Of a stretch of 64,000 nt of DNA, positions 1-8,563 are shown in pieces. Position numbers and translations under genes: made by a program. The notes under the pieces are model-generated. The model did no database searches and was not told the DNA's origin. It saw only the letters and a list, made by a program, of their open reading frames with translations. Source of the stretch: Nocardiopsis dassonvillei_B (GTDB taxonomy: Bacteria > Actinomycetota > Actinomycetes > Streptosporangiales > Streptosporangiaceae); contig NZ_OZ186815.1 of the NCBI RefSeq assembly GCF_964273065.1, positions 2,356,001 to 2,420,000 on the forward strand, read 5' to 3'. Every line of letters begins with the position of its first letter. Positions within the stretch are counted from its first letter, which is position 1.

Positions 1-638
1 ACGAGGGTGCCGACCGCCGCGTGCAGGAGGACGGTCTGGAAACCGATCTGGGAGATGTACTCGGGGAAGGACAGGCCCAGGGCGGAGGCCCGCTCGGCGA
101 CGTCGGGCGAGCCCTCCAGTCCGCCGGAGACCCCGACCAGGATGGGGGTGCCCACCGCCCCGAAGCTGACGGGTGTGCTCTGGATGACCAGGCCGACCAT
201 GACGGCGGCCATCGCGGGGAAGCCCAGGGCGAACATCAGGGGCGCGACGACCGCGGCGGGTGTGCCGAACCCGGAGGCGCCCTCGATGAAGCTCCCGAAG
301 AGCCATCCGATGATGATGGCCTGGACCCGCCGGTCCGGGCTGATGTCGGTGAACGTGGCCCGGATGGTGGCGATGGCCCCGCTCCTGGTGAGGGTCGCCA
401 GCAGGAGCAGCGCGCCGAAGATGATGTAGAGCAGCCCGATCGCGAGGATCAGGCCCTGGACGGTGGAGGCGGCGATCGCCGTCCACTCGGTGTTCCAGGC
501 GGTGACGGCGATGAGGACGACCACGGCGTAGCCGACGGGCATGGCGTACTTGGCGGGGATCCGGAACCCGACGAGCAGGACGCCGACGACGATGATCGGG
601 GTGAGTGCGAGCAGGCTGAGCAGGGCGGGGTTGTCCAT
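1..638 (-). CDS. lctP: L-lactate permease (LctP/LldP family), 5' part
   Basis: This is an inner-membrane carrier importing L-lactate (and probably glycolate) with protons. About 212 residues are visible; the gene runs off the left edge, so the C-terminal part is missing. The ATG at 638 is preceded by an AGGGAG ribosome site. The visible part is almost entirely hydrophobic helices, and around residues 110-135 it carries the family signature read as GSFIEGASGFGTPAAVVAPL, followed by IQSTPVSFGAVGTPILVGV. It lies downstream of rho on the same strand but is separated from it by 347 bases, two hairpins and its own putative Crp-type site, so it is probably transcribed alone. No lactate dehydrogenase gene is visible in the window. 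Confidence 0.9.
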   Translation of the reverse strand, partial: MDNPALLSLLALTPIIVVGVLLVGFRIPAKYAMPVGYAVVVLIAVTAWNTEWTAIAASTVQGLILAIGLLYIIFGALLLLATLTRSGAIATIRATFTDISPDRRVQAIIIGWLFGSFIEGASGFGTPAAVVAPLMFALGFPAMAAVMVGLVIQSTPVSFGAVGTPILVGVSGGLEGSPDVAERASALGLSFPEYISQIGFQTVLLHAAVGTL

Positions 639-718
639 GTGGACGGCTCCCTGGTGTGGCTGGGGGTACTCGGCGGGCCGACCCTAAATCGATTCACGAA
701 GAGGCGACAGCCCCCCGG

Positions 719-734
719 GGTGACCTGCAACACA
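719..734. promoter_or_regulatory. Crp-type operator upstream of the lactate permease
   Basis: The 16-base site GGTGACCTGCAACACA matches the Crp/Fnr pattern TGTGA-N6-TCACA at 8 of 10 informative positions. It lies 81 bases upstream of the permease ATG, a usual distance for an activator or repressor. The same site with one base changed occurs upstream of the symporter gene at 20099-20114. The binding protein is inferred, not shown. Confidence 0.45.
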
Positions 735-778
735 TTGGTGATCTTTTTCGCCTGACAGCCTCGTTTTTCCGCATCATG

Positions 779-804
779 AAAAAATGCCCCCTCCCTGAGG
801 AGGG
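779..804 (-). terminator. Intrinsic terminator with T-run, downstream of rho
   Basis: On the minus strand a six-pair stem (CCTCC/GGAGG plus one C-G pair, loop TCAG) is followed within four bases by a run of six T (779-784). This is a textbook factor-independent terminator, uncommon in such G+C-rich DNA, and it follows the rho gene. Confidence 0.7.
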
Positions 805-934
805 ACCCGGACGTCCCCCCGCTCCGCCCACAGGGGAGGGCGGTGCCGGTCCGGACGCGCACCCGGGGCCGCCCCGGGCGGTCGCGGCGGACGCGGGGAA
901 CGGGCCCGGACTCCACCGGGCGCCGACGACGAAC

Positions 935-963
935 GGCGGCCCTCCCCGGTGGGGAGGACCGCC
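935..963 (-). terminator. Hairpin just downstream of the rho stop codon
   Basis: GGCGG and CCTCCCC pair with GGGGAGG and CCGCC around a three-base loop, with one mismatch. It lies 23 bases past the rho stop codon and has no T-run; together with the 779-804 hairpin it forms a tandem terminator. Confidence 0.6.
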
Positions 964-985
964 GCGTGCGTCACCGCGTGTCCGG

Positions 986-2950
986 TCAGGTGGTCTTCTG
1001 CACCTGGAGCAGGAACTCGGCGTTGCTCTTGGACTCCTTCATCTTGTCCAGGAGCAGCTCGATGGCCTGCTGGGTGTCCAGCGCGTGCAGGACCCGGCGC
1101 AGCTTCCAGACGACGCTGAGCTCCTCCTGCGACATGAGGATCTCCTCCTTGCGGGTGCTGGAGGCGTCCACGTCGACCGCGGGGAAGATGCGCTTGTCGG
1201 CCAGGGAGCGGCTGAGCTTGAGCTCCATGTTGCCGGTGCCCTTGAACTCCTCGAAGATCACCTCGTCGGCGCGCGAGCCGGTCTCCACCAGCGCGGTCGC
1301 CAGGATGGTGAGTGAGCCGCCGCCCTCGATGTTGCGGGCGGCGCCGAAGAAGCGCTTGGGCGGGTACAGCGCCGTGGAGTCCACACCGCCGGACATGATG
1401 CGCCCGCTGGCCGGGGCGGCCAGGTTGTAGGCGCGGCCCAGGCGGGTGATGGAGTCCAGCAGGACGACGACGTCCATGCCCATCTCGACCAGGCGCTTGG
1501 CCCGCTCGATGGCCAGGTCTGCGACGACCGTGTGGTCCTCGGCCGGGCGGTCGAAGGTCGAGTGGATGACCTCGCCCTTGACCGTGCGCTGCATGTCGGT
1601 GACCTCCTCGGGACGTTCGTCCACGAGGATCACCATCAGGTAGCACTCCGGGTTGTTCTCGGTGATGGCGTTGGCGATCGCCTGCATCACCATCGTCTTG
1701 CCCGCCTTGGGCGGGGAGACGATCAGACCGCGCTGGCCCTTGCCGATCGGTGCGACGAGGTCGATGATGCGCGTGGTCAGCACACCGGGCTCGGTCTCCA
1801 GGCGCAGCCGCTCCTGCGGGTACAGCGGGACGAGCTTGGAGAACTCCTGGCGGTTCTTGGCCTGGTCGGGCGACATGCCGTTGACCGAGTCCAGGCGCAC
1901 CAGGGCGTTGAACTTCTCCTTGCGCTCGCCGTCGCGGGGCTGGCGGACCGCACCGATGATGTGGTCGCCCTTGCGCAGGCCGTGCTTGCGCACCTGGGCC
2001 AGCGAGACGTAGACGTCGCTGTGCCCGGGCAGGTAGCCGGTGGTGCGGACGAAGGCGTAGTTGTCGAGGATGTCGAGGATGCCCGCGACCGGCAGCAGGA
2101 CGTCGTCCTCGCCGATCACCGGCTCCGGCTCCTGGCCGCCCCGGCCGCCGCGCCGGTCCCTGCGGTCCCGGCGGCGTCCCCGGCGGCGCCCGCCGAACTC
2201 GTCGTCGTCGGCGTTGCCGCCGCGTCCCTGCGGGCCGCCCTGGCCGCCGCCCTGCTGGCCGCCGCCCTGCTGCTGGGCGCCTCCGGCGCTCTGGTCGTCG
2301 CCGCCGCGGTTGCGGTTGCGGCGGTTGCGCTGGCGCTCGCGACCCTGCCCGGACCGGCCTTCGCGGTCCTCGGAGGTGTCGGAGCCGGTCTTCTGGGGGG
2401 TGCTGGATGTCTTGGTCACGCTGCTCGCGGAGGTAGAGGAGTCGGTGCCGTCCACCGATCGGGGCTGGTCGCCGCCCTCGTCCCCGCGCCTGCGGGTGGA
2501 GCGACGGCTCCGGGGCGCCTTCTCGCCCCGCCCCTGGGAGTCGGTCACGGCCTGGTCCGACGACCGGTCGGCGCGCGTACGCGCCTCGTCCGAGCCCGAC
2601 GGCTCCTGGGACCGGCTGTCGGTTGCCTCGACCTTACCGGCCTCGGGCTCGGTCTCGGTCTTCTTCGGCGATCTGGTCTTGGCCGGTGCTCCCACGGGGC
2701 CGCCCTGCTTGGCCTCGATCGCGGCGATGACGTCGCTCTTGCGCATGCGCCCCGTACCGGTGATGCCCAGGCTCGACGCGAGCTTCTGCAGCTCGGGGAG
2801 CTTCAGGGCGGCGAGACCGGTACCGCGCGCCGCGGCGCGGGACCTGGTCGGCGACGTCGTGGCCGAAGCGTCGCCGGCCTCCGCCACGGAGGCGCCGGTG
2901 CTGTTCTTGTCGACCGCCGCGTCCGTGTGGAGTTCGGTGGTGTCGCTCAC
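986..2950 (-). CDS. rho: Transcription termination factor Rho
   Basis: Rho is a hexameric RNA-dependent ATPase/translocase that terminates untranslated transcripts. The 654-residue protein starts at a GTG (MSDTTELHTD) with GGAAGGACC seven bases upstream. Order of parts: a Rho N-terminal helical domain around residues 46-85 (LPELQKLASSLGITG); a long basic, Gly/Gln/Arg-rich insertion of about 190 residues typical of high-G+C actinobacteria; the cold-shock-like RNA-binding domain around 288-340 (ILDILDNYAFVRTTGYLPG); and the ATPase core with P-loop SPPKAGKTM near 405-420 and Walker B VVVLLDSITRLGRAY near 485-495. It follows thrB on the same strand after a 443-base gap, so it probably has its own promoter. 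Tandem hairpins follow the stop codon. Confidence 0.97.
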   Translation of the reverse strand: MSDTTELHTDAAVDKNSTGASVAEAGDASATTSPTRSRAAARGTGLAALKLPELQKLASSLGITGTGRMRKSDVIAAIEAKQGGPVGAPAKTRSPKKTETEPEAGKVEATDSRSQEPSGSDEARTRADRSSDQAVTDSQGRGEKAPRSRRSTRRRGDEGGDQPRSVDGTDSSTSASSVTKTSSTPQKTGSDTSEDREGRSGQGRERQRNRRNRNRGGDDQSAGGAQQQGGGQQGGGQGGPQGRGGNADDDEFGGRRRGRRRDRRDRRGGRGGQEPEPVIGEDDVLLPVAGILDILDNYAFVRTTGYLPGHSDVYVSLAQVRKHGLRKGDHIIGAVRQPRDGERKEKFNALVRLDSVNGMSPDQAKNRQEFSKLVPLYPQERLRLETEPGVLTTRIIDLVAPIGKGQRGLIVSPPKAGKTMVMQAIANAITENNPECYLMVILVDERPEEVTDMQRTVKGEVIHSTFDRPAEDHTVVADLAIERAKRLVEMGMDVVVLLDSITRLGRAYNLAAPASGRIMSGGVDSTALYPPKRFFGAARNIEGGGSLTILATALVETGSRADEVIFEEFKGTGNMELKLSRSLADKRIFPAVDVDASSTRKEEILMSQEELSVVWKLRRVLHALDTQQAIELLLDKMKESKSNAEFLLQVQKTT

Positions 2951-3393
2951 TAAGGGTCCTTCCCAAGGAGCGGGCTTCGGCCGTCAGCGGGTGCTGGAGC
3001 GGCCGGCCCGGTGGTGCGAACCGGCTGGGCCGGGTAGGGCGTGCCCCACGTGGATGTTCGGAAACCGGCGAGAAGACGGTCCCCTACCCGATCGCGGCGG
3101 GCTCTGGGTACAGCCGGACGTCGGGGCGGATGGCTCGGTGATGGTGCCGATCGACCGCGGCGGAGCGCTCATCCGGGGAGGAGGAGCGGACAGCGGGGAC
3201 GTCGACACGGTCGCGGAGAATCCGCGGAATCGACACACCGGCCACCGCTTCCGGACGGTCGTGGGACCAGACCACCGGAGTATGGGATGCGGAGGCCGCT
3301 GTGGCGGATGAGCACTCGCCCCGCAACGGGGCATCTGGTGCTTCACCTAGCCTAACATCACCAGAGGCCACGGCTATTCCTCGACACATGGTG
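2951..3393. other. Intergenic region / rho leader
   Basis: This 443-base gap between thrB and rho has no supported gene. On the minus strand a TAGGCT hexamer (3349-3354) resembles an actinobacterial -10 box, but no good -35 is spaced correctly. CTGGTG (3335-3340) and CACCAG (3359-3364) flank it as an inverted repeat. A long leader would allow Rho to control its own transcript; this is inference. Confidence 0.35.
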
Positions 3394-4371
3394 CTACGGA
3401 TGGGGAGATGGGGACCGCACCCCCGCCTGCTCGACCGGCAGGGGGCGTATGTCCCAATCATTACCCGTACTCCGACGGATTGAATCAAGGGCTTCGGCGA
3501 TTTCCGGCGAATCGATCCCGGCCTCCCCCTCGGCCACGGAGCACAGCACCAGGACCGTGGGGCCCGCTCCGGAGACCACGGCGGGCAGTCCCCGCTGGTC
3601 ACGCAGGTCGCGGACGAGGTCGAGGGTGCGCGGCATGGCGGGCGCCCGATATTCCTCGTGTAGCCGATCCCGGGTGGCCGCGTACAGGGTTTCCGGGTGG
3701 CCACAAACGGCCGCCGTCAGGAGCGCGGCGCGGCCCGCGTTGAAGGCCGCGTCGGCGTGCGGGACGCTCTCGGGCAGCAGCCCGCGGGCGCGTTCGGTGG
3801 ACAGCCGCCAGTCCGGGACGCACAGCACCGGCAGCAGCCGCGGGTCGGGGGCCAGGGCGGTGGCGCCCCAGCGGCCGCCGTCGCGGTAGGCGATGGTGTA
3901 GCCGCCGAAGACGCACGGGGCGACGTTGTCGGGGTGGCCCTCGAGGTCGGCGGCGACCTGGTAGATCCAGTCGCGGTCCGGGCCGCCGTCGGGGCCGGTG
4001 CGCCCGAGCAGGGCGGCGGCCGCGGCGACGCCGCCGACGATCGCGGAGGACGACGAGCCCAGGCCGCGCGCGTGCGGGATGCGGTTGACGCAGGTCAGCG
4101 TGAGGCCGGGGAGCTTCTCACCGGCGCGGTCGAAGGCCTCGGCCATGGCGCGGACGACGAGGTGGCGGTGGTCGGTGGGGACCTCGCCCGCACCCTCCCC
4201 ACTCACCTCCACACGGAGTTCTCCGTCGTCGCGCGGCACGGCCTCGAAGTCGTTGTACAGGGACAGCGCCAGGCCCAGGGCGTCGAAGCCCGGACCGAGG
4301 TTGGCACTGGTGGCCGGGGCGCGGACGGACACCCGGTCGGGGCGGGGTGGGGTCATGGCAGGGTTTCTCAT
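3394..4371 (-). CDS. thrB: Homoserine kinase
   Basis: ThrB phosphorylates the hydroxyl of L-homoserine with ATP, the first committed step to threonine. The 325-residue protein belongs to the GHMP kinase superfamily: an N-terminal APATSANLGPGFDALGLALS segment (from about residue 18), the ATP-binding glycine/serine loop PHARGLGSSSSAIVGG near residues 97-113, and a C-terminal SGAGPTVLVL motif. Start: ATG at 4371 (MRNPAMTPPRPDRVSV); the internal ATG at 4356 is also possible. thrC ends 61 bases upstream on the same strand, consistent with cotranscription in the order thrC-thrB. Confidence 0.95.
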   Translation of the reverse strand: MRNPAMTPPRPDRVSVRAPATSANLGPGFDALGLALSLYNDFEAVPRDDGELRVEVSGEGAGEVPTDHRHLVVRAMAEAFDRAGEKLPGLTLTCVNRIPHARGLGSSSSAIVGGVAAAAALLGRTGPDGGPDRDWIYQVAADLEGHPDNVAPCVFGGYTIAYRDGGRWGATALAPDPRLLPVLCVPDWRLSTERARGLLPESVPHADAAFNAGRAALLTAAVCGHPETLYAATRDRLHEEYRAPAMPRTLDLVRDLRDQRGLPAVVSGAGPTVLVLCSVAEGEAGIDSPEIAEALDSIRRSTGNDWDIRPLPVEQAGVRSPSPHP

Positions 4372-4432
4372 CTTCCGTGTTCACGGCGGGCCCGCTCCCG
4401 CGGGGGCCGGGGGCGCCCCCGCGGGAGAACGG

Positions 4433-5497
4433 TCAGGCCAGGTCCAGGGCCCTGGCCGCGGCCAGGGCGTCGACCGGGACGGTGGTGGCCGAGGAGGCCC
4501 CGGCCAGGGCCCAGTCGGGGTCCTTGAGGCCGTTGCCGGTGACGGTGCAGACGATCCGGCTGCCGCGCTCGACCTGTCCGGCCTCGACGGCCTGGAGCAG
4601 GCCTGCGACGGAGGCGGCGGAGGCGAGTTCGACGAACACGCCCTCCTCGGCCGCCAGCAGCCGGTAGGCGGCCATGATCTGGCGGTCGGTGACCTTGTCG
4701 ATGATCCCGCCGGACTCGTCGCGCGCCTGCTCGGCCAGGCTCCAGGAGGCCGGGTTGCCGATGCGGATCGCGGTGGCGATGGTGCTCGGGCTGGTGACCG
4801 GGGCGCCGTTGACGATCGGCGCGGACCCGCTGGCCTGGAAGCCGAACATGCGCGGGGCGCGGGTGGAGATCCCGTCGCGCCGGTACTCGGTGTAGCCCAT
4901 CCAGTAGGCGGAGATGTTCCCGGCGTTGCCGACGGGGATGCAGTGGATGTCCGGGGCGTCGCCCAGGGCGTCGACGATCTCGAACGCGGCGGTCTTCTGG
5001 CCCTGGAGGCGGTAGGGGTTGACCGAGTTCACCAGGGCGACCGGGTAGTCGACGCTGAGCTTGCGGGCGAGTTCGAGGCAGTCGTCGAAGTTGCCGTCGA
5101 CCTGGAGCAGGCGGGCGCCGTGCACGAGCGCCTGGGCGAGCTTGCCCATGGCGATCTTGCCCTGGGGCACCAGGACGGCGCAGGTCATCCCGGCTCGGAT
5201 GGCGTAGGCGGCGGCGCTGGCGCTGGTGTTGCCGGTGGAGGCGCAGATGACGGCCTTGGCGCCGTCCTCGGCGGCCTTGGTGATGGCCATCGTCATGCCT
5301 CGGTCCTTGAAGGAGCCGGTGGGGTTGAGGCCCTCCACCTTGAGGAGGACCTCGCAGCCGGTGAGCTCGGATACGCGCGTGGCGGGCAGCAGGGGCGTGC
5401 CGCCCTCCTGGAGGGTGACGACGGGGGTGCTCTCGTTGACGGGGAGGCGGTCGCGGTACTCCTCGACGATGCCTCGCCACGCCCGTGCCATGCTCAC
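4433..5497 (-). CDS. thrC: Threonine synthase
   Basis: ThrC is a PLP enzyme converting O-phospho-L-homoserine to L-threonine and phosphate. About 354 residues from the GTG at 5497 (MSMARAWRGIVEEYRDRLPV), chosen because a GAAAGGGA ribosome site lies about nine bases upstream; an in-frame ATG two codons later (5491) is equally possible. The frame stays open to 5542 but that extension lacks a ribosome site. The PLP-binding lysine sits in NPTGSFKDRGM near residue 63, followed by the substrate loop CASTGNTSASAAAY and the phosphate-binding GNAGNISAY. It lies between hom (228 bases upstream) and thrB (61 bases downstream). Confidence 0.95.
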   Translation of the reverse strand: MSMARAWRGIVEEYRDRLPVNESTPVVTLQEGGTPLLPATRVSELTGCEVLLKVEGLNPTGSFKDRGMTMAITKAAEDGAKAVICASTGNTSASAAAYAIRAGMTCAVLVPQGKIAMGKLAQALVHGARLLQVDGNFDDCLELARKLSVDYPVALVNSVNPYRLQGQKTAAFEIVDALGDAPDIHCIPVGNAGNISAYWMGYTEYRRDGISTRAPRMFGFQASGSAPIVNGAPVTSPSTIATAIRIGNPASWSLAEQARDESGGIIDKVTDRQIMAAYRLLAAEEGVFVELASAASVAGLLQAVEAGQVERGSRIVCTVTGNGLKDPDWALAGASSATTVPVDALAAARALDLA

Positions 5498-5724
5498 GAC
5501 TGTGTCCCTTTCGGGTGGATGCGGTTTCCGCTTGACGCGCAATGGAAAGGTGGGACGTTCCGACCCGGCAACGGACCCGGGTCGCGGCCCCCACCTGCCA
5601 CGAGTCTACGGCCCGGCCGGGGCCATCTCGAATCGCGGTCGCCCGTGTCCCACAATACGAGACGCCCGCCGTGTGCCCGGCGGCCGGCGGGGGCGCCGCG
5701 CCCCGCCCCGGCCCCCGGCCGCGG

Positions 5725-7011
5725 TCACTCCGAGAAGGTCTCCACGCGCATCACGCTGGCGACCTCCCGGACCATGTCGTGGCCGCGCAGGTCCTGGACC
5801 GTGCGGCTGAGCGCGGCGTCCGGCGCGGGGTGGCTGACCAGCACCAGCTGGGCGTCGTCGCCCCGGCCCTCCTGGCGCACGTTCTTGATCGACACCTGGT
5901 GGCGGGCGAAGATCTCGGCGACCTTCGACAGCACGCCGGGCCGGTCGGCCACGTCCAGGGAGACGTGGTAGCTGGTGATGGTCTCGCCCATGTCGTGCAC
6001 CGCCAGGCCGGTGTCGTGCGCGCCCTCGGCGACGGAGGTCCCCGCCCGGCGGTTGCGCGCCACCGCCACCACGTCGCCCAGCACCGCGCTGGCCGTCGGG
6101 GTACCGCCCGCGCCGGCGCCGTAGAACATCAGCCGGCCCGCCGACTCCGCCTCCACGAACACCGCGTTGTAGGCCTCCTTGACGCTCGCCAGCGGGTGGT
6201 CGACCGGCAGCATCACCGGGTGGACGCGCACGCCCACCGTCTTGTCGTCCTCCGAGCGCTGGCAGATCGCCAGGAGCTTGACCACACAGCCCATCGCGCG
6301 GGCGCTGGCGATGTCGGCGGCCGTCACGCCCGTGATCCCCTCGCGGTGCACGTCCGCGGCGGTCACCCGCTGGGTGTGGAAGGCCAGCCGGGCCAGGATG
6401 GCGGCCTTGGCGGCGGCGTCGAAGCCCTCCACGTCGGCCGTCGGGTCGGCCTCGGCGTAGCCCAGGGCCTGGGCCTCCTCCAGGGACTCGGTGAACCCGG
6501 CGCCCAGGGAGTCCATCCGGTCCAGGATGTAGTTCGTGGTGCCGTTGACGATGCCCAGGACCCGGTTGACGCGGTCTCCGGCCAGCGAGTCGCGCAGCGG
6601 GCGCAGCAGCGGGATCGCCCCCGCCACCGACGCCTCGTAGTACAGGTCCACCCCGGCCTCGCGGGCGGCCGCGTGCAGCGTCTGGCCGTCCTCGGCCAGC
6701 AGCGCCTTGTTGGCCGTGACCACGGACTTGCCCGCCTCCAGCGCCGCCAGGATGAGCGAGCGGGCCGGCTCGATCCCGCCGATGACCTCGACCACGACGT
6801 CGATGTCGGGCCGTGTGGCCAGGGCCATGGCGTCGGTGGTCAGCAGCTCCGGGGCGATACCGCGGGCGCGGTCGATGCGCCGCACCGCGATCCCGCCGAC
6901 CTCGATGGGCGTGCCGATCCGTGCGGCCAGCTCCTCGGACTGCTCCTCGATCAGGCGAACGACTTGCGAACCCACAACGCCGCATCCGAGCAGCGCCACC
7001 TTCATCGCCAT
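5725..7011 (-). CDS. hom: Homoserine dehydrogenase
   Basis: This enzyme reduces aspartate-4-semialdehyde to homoserine with NAD(P)H, the branch point toward threonine and methionine. The 428-residue protein starts with MAMKVALLGCGVVGSQV, a Rossmann GxGxxG motif. The catalytic segment follows the GTTNYIL motif (GIVNGTTNYILDRMDS, near residues 150-165), and a C-terminal ACT domain (about 335-428, beginning YHVSLDVADRPGVLSKVAEI) is the usual site of threonine feedback. It is 55 bases downstream of lysA and 228 bases upstream of thrC, all on the same strand. A short inverted repeat, GACCCG/CGGGTC (5561-5582), in the gap before thrC might attenuate transcription. Confidence 0.96.
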   Translation of the reverse strand: MAMKVALLGCGVVGSQVVRLIEEQSEELAARIGTPIEVGGIAVRRIDRARGIAPELLTTDAMALATRPDIDVVVEVIGGIEPARSLILAALEAGKSVVTANKALLAEDGQTLHAAAREAGVDLYYEASVAGAIPLLRPLRDSLAGDRVNRVLGIVNGTTNYILDRMDSLGAGFTESLEEAQALGYAEADPTADVEGFDAAAKAAILARLAFHTQRVTAADVHREGITGVTAADIASARAMGCVVKLLAICQRSEDDKTVGVRVHPVMLPVDHPLASVKEAYNAVFVEAESAGRLMFYGAGAGGTPTASAVLGDVVAVARNRRAGTSVAEGAHDTGLAVHDMGETITSYHVSLDVADRPGVLSKVAEIFARHQVSIKNVRQEGRGDDAQLVLVSHPAPDAALSRTVQDLRGHDMVREVASVMRVETFSE

Positions 7012-7066
7012 TTGGGCGTGACTCCCAGTTCTCTCGTGATCCTCTGACCGTCTTCGCGCGGGCCGG

Positions 7067-8452
7067 TCAGCCGACGTCCAGGCGGAGGAGGTCCTCCTCG
7101 GTCTCCCTGCGCACGATCACGCGGGCGGCACCGTCCCGGACCGCGACCATCGCGGGCCGCGGCAGGTGGTTGTAGTTGCTCGCCATGGAGAGGCAGTAGG
7201 CGCCCGTGGCCGCGACCGCGACCAGGTCGCCCGGGCGCAGGTCCGCGGGCAGGTACAGGTCGTGCACGATGATGTCGCCGCTCTCGCAGTGCTTGCCCAC
7301 CAGGCGGGACAGCATCGGTCCGGCGTCGCTCTCGCGCGAGACGAGGCGCCCGGTGTACTCCGCGCCGTACAGGGCGGTGCGGATGTTGTCGCTCATGCCG
7401 CCGTCGACGCTGACGTAGGTGCGGATGCCCTCGACGTCCTTGACCGTGCCGACCTCGTAGACGGTCACCCCGGGCGGGCCCGCGATGGCTCGGCCCGGTT
7501 CCACGGCCAGGCGCGGTACCGGCAGTCCGGCCTCCTCGCACTCGCGCCGCACGATCGACGTGAGGCCGTCCGCGATGGTCTTGGGGTCCAGGGGGGTGTC
7601 GTCGGAGACGTAGGCGATGCCCAGGCCGCCGCCCAGGTCCAGCTCCGCCAGGGTGACCCCCAGGTCGGTGTGGATCCCGGCGAGGAACCGCGTGACGCGC
7701 CGGGCGGCCACCTCGAAACCGGAGGTGTCGAAGATCTGCGAGCCGATGTGCGAGTGCAGGCCCACCAGGTCCAGGTGCGGGGCGGCCAGCACCCGGCGGA
7801 CCGCCTCGGCGGCCGCGCCCGTGCTCAGCGCGAAGCCGAACTTCTGGTCGTCGTGCGCGGTGGCCACGAACTCGTGGGTGTGGGCCTCCACGCCGGTGGT
7901 GACGCGGATCAGGACCTTCGGGGTCCGGTCCAGCGAGGCGGCGACGCGCTCCAGGCGCTCGATCTCGTCCAGGGAGTCGATGATGATCCGGCCGACCCCG
8001 ACCTCGACCGCGCGGTGCAGCTCGCGCTCCGACTTGTTGTTGCCGTGCATGCCGATGCGGTCGGCGGGCACCCCCGCCGCCAGGGCGACCGCGAGCTCGC
8101 CGCCCGAGCAGACGTCCAGCTTGAGGCCCTCCTCGATCACCCAGCGGGCGACCGCCTTGGTCAGCAGGGCCTTGCCCGCGTAGTAGACGTCGGACCCGGC
8201 GAACGCCGTCGCGTAGTCGCGGGCGCGCGCCCGGAAGTCCTCCTCGTCCATGACGAAGAGCGGCGTCCGGTAGGTCTCGGCCAGTTCCCGCACGCCGACA
8301 CCGCCCACGACCAGCTCGCCGTCCTCGCGGCGGGCGGTGGCGGGCCACACCCGGGGGTCGAGGGCGTTGAGGTCCTCGGGCGGCAGCGGCGGGTTGTCCT
8401 CGGGGAGGATCTCGGCGTGGCGGGATCCGGCGGGGTGGGCGTAGCGGCTCAT
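7067..8452 (-). CDS. lysA: Diaminopimelate decarboxylase
   Basis: LysA decarboxylates meso-diaminopimelate to L-lysine, the last step of lysine synthesis. It is a fold-III PLP enzyme of 461 residues from the ATG at 8452 (MSRYAHPAGSRHAEIL). The PLP lysine lies in VYYAGKALLTKAVARW near residues 80-95. Other signatures are GMHGNNKSERE, the HSHIGSQIFD histidine loop and the glycine-rich ELDLGGGLGIAY phosphate-binding motif. The frame stays open upstream to 8512 but that extension has no ribosome site and an atypical sequence. It is 111 bases downstream of nrtL, matching the nrtL-lysA-hom order seen in streptomycetes. Confidence 0.96.
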   Translation of the reverse strand: MSRYAHPAGSRHAEILPEDNPPLPPEDLNALDPRVWPATARREDGELVVGGVGVRELAETYRTPLFVMDEEDFRARARDYATAFAGSDVYYAGKALLTKAVARWVIEEGLKLDVCSGGELAVALAAGVPADRIGMHGNNKSERELHRAVEVGVGRIIIDSLDEIERLERVAASLDRTPKVLIRVTTGVEAHTHEFVATAHDDQKFGFALSTGAAAEAVRRVLAAPHLDLVGLHSHIGSQIFDTSGFEVAARRVTRFLAGIHTDLGVTLAELDLGGGLGIAYVSDDTPLDPKTIADGLTSIVRRECEEAGLPVPRLAVEPGRAIAGPPGVTVYEVGTVKDVEGIRTYVSVDGGMSDNIRTALYGAEYTGRLVSRESDAGPMLSRLVGKHCESGDIIVHDLYLPADLRPGDLVAVAATGAYCLSMASNYNHLPRPAMVAVRDGAARVIVRRETEEDLLRLDVG

Positions 8453-8563
8453 AACGGGCTTTCGGCTGGAACGGTGTGACGGGAGGGACGGCACCCCTCC
8501 CCCATTGTCCACTTCTCCGATCGGAACGCAGGGGTCGGGTGCGGCCCATCGGGCGGGCGGGGT

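Larger units (their letters stand above)
639..985. other. Intergenic region between rho and lctP
   Basis: These 347 bases hold no supported gene. They contain two terminator-like hairpins serving rho (779-804 and 935-963), the Crp-type site at 719-734, and presumably the permease promoter, for which no convincing -35/-10 pair was recognised. T-rich patches near 752-757 and 763-767 stand out against the surrounding G+C. Confidence 0.6.

Noticed and set aside
5498..5724. Attenuator or threonine leader peptide upstream of thrC
   Set aside because: No short frame rich in threonine or isoleucine codons is present; only a weak GACCCG/CGGGTC stem was seen.
7012..8563. Lysine riboswitch near lysA
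   Set aside because: The gaps before lysA and hom are 111 and 55 bases, too short for the lysine aptamer, and no matching structure was recognised.
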